Positions 14,137 through 28,178 of a stretch of 58,139 bases of DNA are shown here, in pieces. Both the position numbers and the translations under genes were made by a program. Numbering within the stretch: the first letter of the stretch is position 1; every line of letters begins with the position of its first letter. The notes beneath the pieces are model-generated. The model had not been told where the DNA came from, did not search any database, and saw nothing but the letters and a program-made list of their open reading frames with translations. The stretch is from Lingula anatina (lineage: Eukaryota > Brachiopoda > Lingulata > Lingulida > Lingulidae), in assembly GCF_001039355.2 (NCBI RefSeq), contig NW_019775689.1:175917-234055 (forward strand). The letters run 5' to 3'.

Positions 14137-14352
14137 CTGTGTGTGGTGTATGTGTGTGTGTGTGTGTGTGTGTGTTTGTTTGTATCTGTATATGTGCTCT
14201 GTATGCGTGTGTGCATCTATGCGTGTGTGTGTATCTGTATGTATGTGTATGCATGTGTGTGTGCATGTGTGTGTATGTGTGTGCATGTGTGTGTGTGTGT
14301 GTGTATCTGTGTGTATGTGTATGCATGTGCGTGTGTGTGTGTGTGTGTGTGG
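14137..14352. repeat. Interrupted (TG)n microsatellite
   Basis: Over 200 bp of TG/TATG repeats. They produce Cys-Val and His-Thr pseudo-ORFs on both strands, which are not genes. Confidence 0.95.
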
Positions 14353-16633
14353 CGGGGAGGGGGTGAAGATTCTAAGATGTTTTCCTCTTTTGATGGCTTT
14401 GAAATTTTTCTTCCCGGCACTGCATAAACATTGTTTTATGCCAACAGCTAATTTTGTTAGTCTTATCAAATAGGTATTAAGTTGCAAAAATGAATAAGAG
14501 TACAGTTATACTTTTAGCCAAAGTAACTGGATGTTGTCACACTGAAGAAAAAAAACCTTCACGCGGGCTCAGTGATGAGAGAAATGACAGGCCATTCTCT
14601 TCTAGTATTGATTTATGTAGAAAAAGTAATGAAGAGAATTGAGATGAAAGTGATAATAGGTTTTGAAAGCTAAGCTTTTGAAAATGTAATAAATTCTAGA
14701 TTAAAGAGTATGTCTATTGATTGTCTATCGTTTAATTTGAAACGCAATTCACCAAAAGTTGTGGTTTTTATTAATATTTTTTATTAATTTATTACTGTCT
14801 TTACATTGGTTGAGGAAGTCTCTTTGTGTTGGTTTGATTATGGCTATTAATAATAAAAAAAACCCGTCAATAAGTGAAAAGATGCTTGACTTTATCCAGG
14901 GTCTCTTTCCATCCCTTTCTCTCTCTCTCTCTCTCTCACTGCACATATGTATGCATTTTGTTCAACTTAATTTCAAGTGAATTTGACTGACATTGTTTTC
15001 AAGAATTCTGCACGTACAGCCCAGCTGCTGTTACTGATAATAGAGGACCCAAAGTAGAATGTGAAGTTTATGTGTTACATGTGAAACAGTGTCAACTCCT
15101 TGATCTAAAACGACAGTGTGCGTCTGTGTAAACTTGTGTCAAGAGTATGGAAGTATGTGTAAGGATGCATGCGTATTAGTAATGTGCATGTGAACGTATG
15201 TGCAAATACATGGGTATGTGAACACGTGCATGGAGAGTATGTAAGTTGGCAAACACATGGATATGAGATTTAAATGTGAAGCTGTGTGTGTGAATGTGTG
15301 CATGAACGTGTGCTTGTGAACATGTGAACAAACGTGTTTGTGAATACAGTACACATATGTAAAGTGTGCATGTATGAAGGTATCACCAGTGAACACGGAG
15401 TAAGTTTGAACCCACGAGAATTAGTCTGAATCAGTGTATGTATCCTAACCAGGTCTCTGTTTTCTCGACAATATCCTTTGGGACAAGATCTGATCCCTGC
15501 TTGAAATGCCCACTCCTCTCTCTCTTTCCATTTGGGACTGGTTAGAAAGGTCAGAGATTACATTGAAGACCATCTTTGTATTATGTAGATTGTTTCCAGA
15601 ATTCTGAGACAGGTTATGACGGATGATGATGTAGATAGTGTACGTGATGCATTTTTGATGTTTTTAAAGTTTTATGGTGTTGAAGAGCATTGATTGTGTT
15701 TTTATCTGTAATGTTTATCAACGAGCTTTTATTATATATATATATTATATATATCATATTTTTTTTTTCCTTCAAAATTATTTTTAGATGTGTGGTATCT
15801 TGCTTGGAATTGCTGAATAGCAGATAAGTAGCAAAACAGCCAAAATTTAGCTCTGTGGAGAAAATACATCAGGCACTTGCTCAGATATGTTGGAACTGAT
15901 CAGTAATGGAGTTTTCACTTAAAAAAGACAAGCTGCTACAATAATAGACCATGTAAACAGCAAGTGACATTAGTCCCAGTTTGTTAACTTTCTTGATTAG
16001 CTCAAGGGATGAGTGGTCCTGAAAAGGGCCAACAAGAATACCAGGGGCTCAGTTATAGGAAATAAAAGAATAGAAATAATAGATAATGCTAAGTTGATTC
16101 CTTGTGTGCATATCAGATAGTCAAGGGCATTCATGCTCCGTTTTCCTATTGATTTTTTTAGTGATTCCCTGTATGAATTCTGAGAAATTGTCAAATTCCA
16201 TATGTGTTTATTTTCTTGTGACTGATGCCTGTCTGTTTAAAAGTGAGACAACCTTGTCTTTACAGCAGTTTCACCAACTCTTCTACAGGGTAAGATGAAC
16301 AGGTGTGTGTGAACAGTAATTAGTTTTTTCTTGAAAATTTACATCTGGTGGGGGGGGGGGGATTAATACAGGAAAGGCTTACTGAATTGTGGAGAGCACT
16401 GGAGCTACTTGCATGAGTGTGTGTGCATGCATGTTTTACAGTGGATTCAGTATGCATGTGCATGTTGTTTTACATGTATATATACCTCTGCTTATATAGG
16501 AAAATGTCTGCATGTGCAGTCATGCTTGCATGTCAGTATGAATAAGGCTAGGGTTTATTTCTATACCTCTCATTTACCAAAATATAGAACTTTTCAATTA
16601 TAAGTAATGTTTTCTAAACATTCTGTTTTTCAG

Positions 16634-17249
16634 TTGAGGAGCAGTCTCCATGTAGCTGTCAAAAATTGGCTAAGTTAGAGCAGACGTCAGAGGAGCACAT
16701 AGCATCACCATGGCACTAGGACATGAGCGTTACAAGCTGAAGGACACGATCATCAACATGGACGGCCATAAAACAATGTTAGATAACGCGGGTCGTCCCA
16801 GGGCCCATTCTGCCCCAGCAGTGGCCACCCTGAGCATAGTGCAACCGAAAAAGAAGAAAAAATGTGGCCAGGCACAGCCCAGTTATCTTATGGAACTCAA
16901 ACCCATGTTGAATGGGCATACAGTCCATGCCGATACAGAAAATAATATTAGTACCCATGATCCTACTTGCAGGCACCATCCACGAAACCAGAGGTCCCAT
17001 CACCACCATGGTAACCACCATCACCACAGCAACCATCATGGCCGCCGCATGTCTATGGGCCAACAAGTTCAGAGACATTTTCAGCACGTTACGCGAGAAT
17101 CATGCGAAATGCACTGCTGTAGGATTCATATTCTATTAACAACAATGCAATTGTGCCTGGGTTCTACGATTATTGGGCTCGGCGCTTTCATGGGAGTAGC
17201 AATACCTTCTCTTCATACGAGAGAGACGCCATATTGGGCAGGCATTCCA
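16634..17249 (+). CDS. SSPN: Sarcospan coding exon 1 with 5' UTR part
   Basis: A pyrimidine-rich acceptor ends at 16633 and the donor GTAAGT begins at 17250. The ATG at 16710 sits in a good context (CACCATGG), and an in-frame TAA at 16671-16673 lies between the acceptor and this ATG, so translation starts here. The exon codes residues 1-180, including the His-rich cytoplasmic region and TM1. Reading on past 17249 gives intron sequence until a stop at 17462. At least one upstream non-coding exon must exist, but I could not locate it. Confidence 0.88.
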
Positions 17250-18024
17250 GTAAGTTCAAAGTCTTCATTGTTCTTTTGGTTATTGTCTCCTAGCAGCATT
17301 CAGACCAAGGTTTTTAAAGAAATATTTCATATGTTAAGTTATCTTAGATTTTGTCACTGGAGAACTAAAATTTCTAACAAAAAAGTATCATTTGGTTATC
17401 TGTTGTTCAAGTTAAGGGGTCCTCATCAGCAAAAGACAACTGTCTGCATATTTCATTTCTAAATATTCATCTCTGCAGTTCAGTTGAATTGGCTAAAACC
17501 AATAACAGTGAAATGATGGACAAAGATGGCTTTCTGAAACAGGACCCTTGTATTCGGCGTCTGATGACACATTTCAGCCTTAGAGTTTCGGTCTAGAATT
17601 ACCCTGGTCTGAGTGCGGCTGTAATAAGGCAATAAGCATAGAGCTATTATATCTATTTCCAGTTTGATTGAATAATTTCTGACCAATTAATTGAATATGC
17701 CATATAAACTGTTGATAATGGCTATCATTGTTTTGAAGTCCATTTTCTGTTTAAATTCAGACCAAATAATTTTGTGACAAATTAAGGGTTCTTGCACATG
17801 AAAAATCTATTTTCTAAAAATCTATTGGCGGTATCTTGTGATCACGGTCTGTGTCCTGAATACCCCATGGCGTAATTACTGGCAGTGCGAGCCAGTTACT
17901 TCCAAAGCTGTTATTAATTCTCGGCTGCGTTCGTTGGTCATTTATTTGTATTTTATATTTAGATATTGTTTCAAATCAGTAAGTTGGACATACCATGATA
18001 GCGTGTGCATGTGTGTGCATAAGA

Positions 18025-18073
<49 letters not shown>

Positions 18074-21000
18074 ACTGTCTGCGTGTGTGTTAGCAATGAC
18101 CTCCAGCTAAGAATGAAAATTGAAGGCATCAATGCTGGATTAACAATTAACTCAGCTTTCTGATGCCCTCTGTTAATAATTAAAATTTCACCAATTTTCC
18201 AATAGTCAGTGTTTTATCTGGAGCCCTTTTCTTGTAATTTATTATCATTGCATTGTTTCTGTAAACACCTTTTGCAAAGCCATTAGTGTGACCATCATTG
18301 TATATCAACTTACCTTAATGTATCTCTCTGTTATGAATGAATAATGAAATTATCTGAAGAAAAATCACCTTTTTTTATTTAACAGACTTATAATTAATCA
18401 TGCTCAATATTTCAAAGTGTCCCAAATGAGCATCAGTAAATCTTCCTTTGTGTTTAATAATCAGCATGCAGCACATGGTGAGCATGTTAAAGATAATAAA
18501 TATGTTCATACGAGCATTTCTATGAAATTATTGTGTTGTTAGAAGAAATCCTGTTCTCTAGAGTTTTAAACTGTAATGGCTTGTCTTTATGTACCACTTA
18601 GATATTCTTTCCCAAATGACTTAGATGGCAGTGCACTAAATAAATTACTGTTTATAACATGTATAAATTTGGGATTTTTCAGCTGAGTTTGAACACACAT
18701 TTGTTTGCTGGTGGTTCTTTTCTACGTGAACATGTGCTAGGGTTCATTTGTTCAATTTATTTTGTGAGTTAGTAATAATTTCTCATGCCATGTCACTGCA
18801 TTTTCTGTAACATTCATCTATTTCCTTAATCCATGATACACAACATCTTGTACTAAAACACTAAAAACATGTAAAAACAACTTGGAAATCTTCAAACTGG
18901 TTGAAAATTTGAAAGTCAGTATTTACTCAAACCAGACAATAAAATTAGACAAAATAAAAATGTAGCGTGAGAAATGAAACTGAACTTCATACTTCCATCT
19001 TCTTCAATAGGTCTGAACTTTCCTCACCTGTCAGCTAAAGTTTAAGTAGCCTTTAAGCTGGGAAGATTCTATCTCTTTCATGTGTTTATTTTTAGCGTCT
19101 GTCTGTCAGATGATGGAGGATCTAGCACCCGTAGAGGGTTACAAGAGCAGGTGTAGCGTAGTGATGCGTTCATTGCCTTGGTGGCAGTTGCTGCCGTTAT
19201 ATGAACATATGTTTCTGATGTATTTATGTGTGCGTGCACATGCGCGTGCATGCATGTGTGTGTGTGTATTTGTGTGTGTGTGTGTACATATTTATGTGTA
19301 GGAGCCGAACCAGAGATATTTCTGAGTCTTCCAAATTATCATTTTTAATCCATCCTCCATTTTTCATCATTTCCGGACAGAAAAAAAATTTTGCTCCTCA
19401 ATGTAAACTTTAAAATTTTGACCATGTCCTGGAAGCCCCAGAAGGCGGCCCTGATGTGTGTGTGTGTTCCTTCTTGGTTTTTCTTTGTATACTTAACATC
19501 ATTGTATACATCCTATTTATCTTGTCTCATTACAAAGTATGTTTACAAATATGCATATTGATAAAGCATATGAGGCGCAGTATATATATGTGTCAGCACT
19601 GGTCATGCGTTTTTTTTTTATTTCTGCATATTAGAGATAGAGCATATGTTTATGTTTGCGCACAGATGGAATGGAGAATGTGTTAGTATGTGTAGGTAAA
19701 TGCAAGCACTAAAGATTAGTATCCATTTATATGGCCATTTCAGAGATGATCAGTCAGTTCAGACAAGGATTTGATGGAATGGGATCCATGGTCTGATGAC
19801 ATTAGATAGTCTTACGTGTAGACTGGATTGAGATTACTCTGAACACGACCTAATTCACTTCCATTAATTCTTAATTACAGCATCAGAACTTTTAATTTTC
19901 ATTCTTATTGAAGTAAACTTACTTAAGACAAACTATTCACATATACCTTTTAGACCAAAAAATATAGTCCATTTTAATAAAAAAGATAAATAGTCTTGTA
20001 TGGGATGGGTTCCAGTTTATGACAAGAAAGCGCCAAGGTTCCCTGGCAAGCCTGGAATGTTTGGACCTTGTGAATTCACCATGTGGTCATGTATGTAATT
20101 GTTTGATTGGCTCCCGTGTTCAGGGCAGGTGTCCAGACGGTCGGCAGACGAGTTTCAAATTGGTTATATTAGACATGGCGGCTTGAGCACCAGCCAAATG
20201 CAACTGTGTTTGGAGATTAGCTGTAGTTGTTAACGTTGGGTAATTATGCAACAAATCCAGACATCATTGATCGATGGTATTTCTTAAAACAACATTTTGG
20301 TTGTGATACATGAAAAAAACAAATTGGAAACTTCTCAGAAGGTAATCATTGCATGTTTGCCTCTTACTGAAAATAATTTTACAAAAGAAATTATATGTTG
20401 GAAGAATTGATATTTAAAATATGCGAGTAATTATAGTGTGCAACTGAACTTTATTGGGATGCAGTTCTTAGAAATTGCTGTACAACAATGTAAATAACTG
20501 CTTGTTTTATGTTATTCCTGCATGCCCACATATTTTGTTTTGAACATCAGAAACAAGTGCAGAATTCTAGCATTGGAAGACTTACAAACACCAGCAGTGA
20601 AAACCTATAGAAGCAATGTTAAATGGGAAAATTTTTTTCGGCATTTATTTGTGATTATATGTGTCTTCCATGGCACAAGTGTTGTTGGGGTCTAATTTAA
20701 GACCACTTGCACTCTTTCCAACTTGTTGTTTCTAACTTGTAGACAGGCAGGTTTATTCATACAAGCCAAATACAATTATGTTCTGTGGTAATCTGTAGCC
20801 TGTCAATAAAATCTTACTTAAACAGAACTGTACATTATGTAATGTCATAACAATGACTCTTTTATGTAATTTTCATGAGAAATGATCTGTAGTTTCTTTT
20901 TTCTATGAAAAATGTTGTTTGCAAGATGTGTCATGGGGAACCACCACTGTATGCTTTTGTTCTGGAGAAATAAAGCTCATGGTTGTCAAAATACATCCTG

Positions 21001-24000
21001 CTACATGTGAATGTAAATATGCTTATAATAATCATAATAGTAATACTCACCACAGAAAGAAATTAAATGCGATATTGTACACTAACAACTCCCAACTTTA
21101 TGGTGTTGTACTGGTATTCTATTTAGTATTAAATAATTTGAAATAACAGATGAAGTTGCAGCAATTTGACTTTGATGTCACATGTAAATAGTGTCAAAAA
21201 GAACCCGCAAAATCAGCGGTCTTACGATGTAGCAATGCATAACATAAAGCCTAATAACTACGACCTTGTAGTATTTTAAAAAATCAGTCGTCTGCTGTGA
21301 TTACTTGTACATGTACTGTATGCATCGAACGTACCCTAGCTCTCCTACGAAACCCGGCTAGTCTCCTTCTTCTCTCCGTCAAATTCTTCCTCTTCTTACT
21401 TGAATCTTCCTTTGACTACCTTTGGCATAAATTTGAGGTTCCAAAAACAAACACGCGAGAAAAAAAACAGAGTGCGAGTAGAGCAATGATTGGCGCCATA
21501 TTTTTGTTTTCATGGATTCTGTGCATGCGCGATATTTCAAACCGGAACCTCCACCTGGATTTTCAGTTTGCGATTCGGTTTCCCTTTGCTGTGTGTGGCC
21601 AGACAACCGAATCGGATTTTTTGCCCGTAATTTGCATTGCAAAAATTCGGATATTTCAGATTGTAGTGTGAGCGGGCTATAACAGTAATTGTCTATAATT
21701 TGTGTACTTAAGGAAATGTTTCCCATGGTTTTATTTATTTATTTTTTTTTTCAGATTAGATGGCAAGCTTTGTAGTAGATCACCATATTTGACCCTTGGA
21801 CTAGCTAGTCCCCTATAATTGTGAATGGAACCTGAGACACTAACACCGACCTCATTAGTTAAATGCCAGTAAAAAAAAATTGTAGATTTGTTCCCTTACT
21901 GACCACAATCTCCGCTTAGACCAATTGGATTTTAAGTACACCCTGATGTCTCAAAAGGGTTAATAGAATAAAACATTTTTGCACAGCCTGGTTTCAGCCT
22001 CAGTTCAGTACATATGGAAAGTCATTGCAGGTTCTAGAAGCAAATGGTTGCTTTGCCTTGATTTTGAACTGTAGTGCCTGTATATGTCATATCACAATGC
22101 CCAATATTTCAGTGTCTTTGTAATCTGTGTGATTGAAATAGATGTTATCTGTTGAAATGAAATTGTTTATAAATCTTGTCTAACACTGTGTCACATATAG
22201 ATGATAGGAGTAAGTGAAGAGAGAAAATAGACCATATTTTTGTAAAAAAAAAAAACTTGGCAGGATCTCAGACTGTTGAAATATCTGTGGACTGTTGAGC
22301 ACATTTTTGTCATTGTGTTAGACAATATCCTGACATGAATAGCTGGCATATTTCCATTAATTGGTTATTAATTACTACCATAATAACTATAGTGTTAACT
22401 GGGGTAGTGCTAACACTGGCCAATTTAACCAAACACTAAAACTGACTTAAGTTTGCTAAACAAAATAGGCATGATTTGATTTGTTTTTAAATAATTCAAA
22501 TTCGAAGTATATGGAGGAAAAAGTGATGAAAAAGTAGTGATTTGGCTTAGTGAAAGAATATGCTAGGGTAACCCCAGCTTAATTAGATGAGTTGGCTCAC
22601 TACAATTTATTCTAGCTCAGAAAAGATTTTCCCATGGGTCGCGGGGTGGGGTGGGATGGGGCAGGGTGGGGGGGGGGGTTGAATGATGTTTCAATGTCAT
22701 ATCACCCTCTTGCATATATTTTGAACAGCGGCTAGTTTTGGTAGGTTGGTTGAGTGACTTGTTTTATGGTGTGATGAAATTCTCTCTCTATTTTGTAAGC
22801 CTTATTAAGAGCAATTTTACATACTATTAGCTATATTTTTTTCCTTACATAGCTAGAAGAATTGATTTATTTTCAACCTGTTATTTATGAAAAAATGATG
22901 TGTGATTTTTTTATTGAGATGGCATAACTACTAATTACATTGACTGCCTAGATTTTGTTGATTTTCACAAGCAATTTCACTTAATTAGCTAATCAAATAT
23001 CAAATGCTTCTGTTTTATGAAAAAAAGGATAAGCATTGAAATATTTAACCAAATTGGATACCGTTGTCTTTTCAGAATTACTTGAAAGAAAATCCCTGCT
23101 GATTGCAGCGATTGCAAAATAATGTCTTTATCACCCTTTTCGAGTTGCTTGATTAAGTTACCAACATGACATGCTCAATTCTACTGAAATTTAAATCAAT
23201 GGGACTCTGTTTAATGACGCAAAAGAAATGAAAGACAATTAAGTTTGAGATGATGAATGTGACTGTACTCGGGTGATCAAAGCTCCTGGGGATGTTTCAT
23301 AATGATTTGTGTGATTAAAAAATAGCTTTTGTTTTATCATTTTGGTTCACATGTGACTTATTCAATATTACCGTCTTCCATGACTTGGATTTATGCCAAG
23401 AATTAAGTTGTGTAGCACAGCCATTTGGTTTAGAGAATTTTCTTTTTCTTATTCACCATTTTTCTGATTCTCACTTGGAAGAGTTATTGGCGGAATAACC
23501 TGGTTCTAGATGGGAGTGGGGTGGGGTGGAGCAGCTGGTATCCCTGTGACCAATCATTATCCCCCCCCCCCCTGACCCCTGTGAGAATCTTTCACAGCTT
23601 GGTCCACCTATGCCCAGTTGCCATTGGCCTGATGATGTTCTTGTGAAAAGAGTGAAAGGCAGCAGCAGTTTCATTAATAACTCGTTCCAAAGTATCTGAT
23701 TATTTTGGTGAAACGCTAGTAAATATGAAATCCTTGGAACCATGAACAATCAAACAGTTCAGAGAATTTTATTTGATCTGCAACATGCAATTTCAAAGGG
23801 AGAGAGAGAGAGAGAAAGAATTTCTGAGAAAGGTTGTCTGATCATTTCACCAATCTAGGACAAAACTTGGCTTAAATTTGATGCAGAAGGTTCCTTTACC
23901 CTTTTAAAAGAGCAATTTGTTGATCCCCCCCCAAGGAAACCCCTGCTTGTAGGACTGTATTTGGGTGCCTTATACTTATTGTTCCTGCTGGAGATGCTAA

Positions 24001-27000
24001 ATAGATAACATATAGCTGAAACCTATCATGGTAAAATTACTCCAAAAAAGTGCAACGTAGAACATATCTGACAAAATCTTTCTTGAGAAGAATGATGAAT
24101 AGTAATTAATGGCACTGTCCTGTCAACCTGGTAATAATATCAATCCATCACTTGTAAAAATGAGAAATAAATCATGTAATTCTAGCCTTGTTTCTGGGTC
24201 CGGCTGCCAATGGCTATTGAAAAATGCCTCAGATTTTGCCAGCAGTTCTGATAAACAGGAGATATGTTGACAAGGCCCAATTTAGCTTTGACCATTATAG
24301 GTATAATTTTTTTTCCGAGGAAGTAAAGAGATAGATGTCACGTATTTTTTTCCTATTGGAAATTGATGGCGGATGCAGCATGGCCTAGGTCGACAGAACC
24401 CATTTCAGTGGCGTAATGTAGATATTTTTAGATTTTTATGGCAGCCATGAATGTCAATGAATCTGATGTTTGCTTTCTGGGTTAGCTATCAAAACAGTAT
24501 TGATATTAAAGATCTCTAAGTAAAGCCATTTAAAGAACCCCAAATGTACTGTTATGGAAGTAAGCGCAGCATAATCGGTTTGAAGATTGCCTGCACTCAG
24601 AAATTGTATTCAGGCATAGGCTTAGACTCGCGCTGCCCTGCGCCTCACAGGTTCTTGTAAACTTCTCCCCTATAAACACAGTTATTGTAATGACTCTGTA
24701 TTTTCAATGGGGAAAATTGGGAATATATTTTTCAGGTCATAAATTTTTAAAATTGGAACATTCTTATTGAGTGATTTGGACAAAACTGAAAAGCTGGCTG
24801 TCCCTATAGTTCTTTTCTATACAGTAAATTAAAGCACCACTGATGCTTCACAGAAATATATTTTATATATTAATTAATGATTGCAAAATTATGTATCTTA
24901 AAGATTGATAATATATCTCTATTGAAAAGATGGAGTCCTTATTGGTGGTATTCAGAACAGTGGACTAGCAAGTCCGCGGGTCAAATATGACGACCGACTA
25001 AAAAGCTTGCTGTCTAATCCGCTAATAGATTCTCTGTGGAGAAGTATTCAAGTGGGTCGGCCATATTTGACCTGTGGACTACTTAGTCCGCTGTTTTGAA
25101 AGCGGCCATTTTATGTCTCTGTAGTTTTTAGTAGTGGTAGGAACACACCAATGGTAGAGAGGTGGCTTTTCACTGACATCTGAAACTCGGGGTGATGGAA
25201 CCTGAAATATTGGCCACATTCAGAACATTGGACTAACAAGTCAACAGATCAAACATGGCCGACTCACTTGAATATTCCCCCACGGGGAGTCTATTAAGTG
25301 TCTATCAGAGGATAAGACGGCAAGCTTTTTAGTTGGTTGCCATATTTGACACACTGATGAGTTAGTTCACTGTTCTGAATGCGGCAATTGAGATGCCCTA
25401 TTCTGTTGTTGTCGGTTAAATTTCTGACATATATATATTAAGACGGTCATCTGAAAATGGTTTTATTGTGTAAACCTCTGTGAATGTGGTTCACATCTGA
25501 TGGACCAGATGTTTTTGCCATGATTCTATTTTTTTATGTCATTAAGTGATTGGTTTATCAGCTGTTTTGGGGAATGATCACTAAAAAAATTTGTGCTGAA
25601 TACGTCGTGCATTCAGGTGCGTATGATAACATGCAACATAATGTGCAGGTGCATGTGTATGTGCATAAGGCCATGAACACACACATACACATACACATAC
25701 ATTCTGCAAATATTTAGTCATGCATATATTGATATCTTGTAAATTTTTGTTGACAGTAATGAAAAGTAATGCATGTTATAGCGCAAAAATAACTTATTCA
25801 AGCTAATTAACGTGGCATGATCATCAATAAGAAGAACAAATAGTAAAATGGAGATAAAAGACGGAGATATATATAGACAACTGGAAGAAGAGATCTTATT
25901 CATAATCCAATTGTTACAGTGCATGCATGGCATATGATGACATTGTTTTATTCTAGTCTCTGTTGGAGCTTTTAGTGGGATTAAATTTCAGATTGATGAA
26001 TTACTAGAGCTTCATTAGGTCTGCTTCAATTCCTGACCTTATAAGTTGAAGGCCTGTGTAAACAAGGCACACTTCAGACCGAAAACCAGATAAACTTACA
26101 CCATGGAAAATGATCATATTTCACAATGCCCTCATTTTGGATTCAGCAATACAGTTCCATGTTTAAATACTTATGTTTAGTTTCAATCTGGTCTGTGAAT
26201 GAGCCAGACACCAGCTGTCCCAACTTCCGATCCAGAGCAGTCCTTGTTTGAACAGGCCCATGTGATAGTGATGGTTATAACACTGCTGACGCCAAAGGAG
26301 TGAAATTATCAGTCAAATACAGCCTGCTTTGATATACTACTATTGGAATGAGAAAAGTTTGGTTTTCACGACTATAGCTGAAAAAAACCTCAATGTAGGG
26401 ATTTTGGCTTGTGATATCAAGCAACTCATGTCATAGATATATTTATATTTTACTTAGGGGATAGGAAATATATGACTTAATACCGACAAAGGAAAATTGG
26501 TGGCAAGAGGTTATTAGGAGAAGCAGCTTATAGACACTGACGTCATTTATGGTAGTATTAAAGGTTGATATGAGGGCATCATTGAATCCTTAATGTGTAA
26601 TACCCGAGGGGAATCTATTTAGTGTCGTTGAGGAGATTAGAGAGCAAGCTTTCAAGTGTGTCGTCACATTTGATTGGCTATTGTGAATGCAGCCATTGAC
26701 GTCATATATGGGAGAATGAAGGGTGGATATAAGGACATCAGTTAAGTGTGGTCCCTTTTTTTATGTACAGACACAGATGTGTCTGTACATATTGCCATCA
26801 CCTGCGTCTGTCGTCGCCGATGGCGATGGCGATGCCGATGCCGATGCCGATGCCGGCGCCGTGCACTTTCCTTGTAAACACGATAAGTGGAGGGCAGTTT
26901 TACTTTTTGGCTTTATATTTACAGAGCTGATGAATATTCATAAAACGCAGGTCAAGTTCGAAAATCAGCATGATCGGGCCATTATTGTAGAAGTTATGCT

Positions 27001-28139
27001 GTTTTTTCACTTTTCAGCATATTTTTCACATTTCCTCAGATTCAATTCTTAGGCATGTTAACAGTCTCATTATTAAACTAATAAGATACGTAAAAGTTTT
27101 TGTTTGACATTTCCTGCATCTTTACAACATTGTTAGTTGATTTTGTAAAAATGATGGTAAACTTGTTATCGTGTATTGTGTAATAAAGTTTCAAAAATGG
27201 AAATAAACTCATATCATTNNNNNNNNNNNNNNNNNNNNNNNNNNNNNNNNNNNNNNNNNNNNNNNNNNNNNNNNNNNNNNNNNNNNNNNNNNNNNNNNNN
27301 NNNNNNNNNNNNNNNNNNNNNNNNNNNNNNNNNNNNNNNNNNNNNNNNNNNNNNNNNNNNNNNNNNNNNNNNNNNNNNNNNNNNNNNNNNNNNNNNNNNN
27401 NNNNNNNNNNNNNNNNNNNNNNNNNNNNNNNNNNNNNNNNNNNNNNNNNNNNNNNNNNNNNNNNNNNNNNNNNNNNNNNNNNNNNNNNNNNNNNNNNNNN
27501 NNNNNNNNNNNNNNNNNNNNNNNNNNNNNNNNNNNNNNNNNNNNNNNNNNNNNNNNNNNNNNNNNNNNNNNNNNNNNNNNNNNNNNNNNNNNNNNNNNNN
27601 NNNNNNNNNNNNNNNNNNNNNNNNNNNNNNNNNNNNNNNNNNNNNNNNNNNNNNNNNNNNNNNNNNNNNNNNNNNNNNNNNNNNNNNNNNNNNNNNNNNN
27701 NNNNNNNNNNNNNNNNNNNNNNNNNNNNNNNNNNNNNNNNNNNNNNNNNNNNNNNNNNNNNNNNNNNNNNNNNNNNNNNNNNNNNNNNNNNNNNNNNNNN
27801 NNNNNNNNNNNNNNNNNNNNNNNNNNNNNNNNNNNNNNNNNNNNNNNNNNNNNNNNNNNNNNNNNNNNNNNNNNNNNNNNNNNNNNNNNNNNNNNNNNNN
27901 NNNNNNNNNNNNNNNNNNNNNNNNNNNNNNNNNNNNNNNNNNNNNNNNNNNNNNNNNNNNNNNNNNNNNNNNNNNNNNNNNNNNNNNNNNNNNNNNNNNN
28001 NNNNNNNNNNNNNNNNNNNNNNNNNNNNNNNNNNNNNNNNNNNNNNNNNNNNNNNNNNNNNNNNNNNNNNNNNNNNNNNNNNNNNNNNNNNNNNNNNNNN
28101 NNNNNNNNNNNNNNNNNNNNNNNNNNNNNNNNNNNNNNN

Positions 28140-28178
<39 letters not shown>

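Larger units (their letters stand above)
1..16633. other. Non-coding region upstream of sarcospan coding exon 1
   Basis: It starts in a poly-C run (3-20). Its short ORFs look random and I recognised no exon. It may contain untranslated sarcospan exons and promoter, which I cannot place. It holds the repeats listed separately, plus poly-C tracts near 6660 and 6720, a (CT)n tract near 11790 and AT-rich stretches. Confidence 0.6.

Noticed and set aside
14017-14487. Long ORFs on both strands, Cys-Val or His-Thr rich
   Set aside because: They are translations of the (TG)n microsatellite, open in several frames at once.
17250-17462. Read-through of sarcospan exon 1 to a 250-residue ORF
   Set aside because: The GTAAGT donor at 17250 joins in phase to the TM2 exon at 33509; the read-through part has no family similarity.
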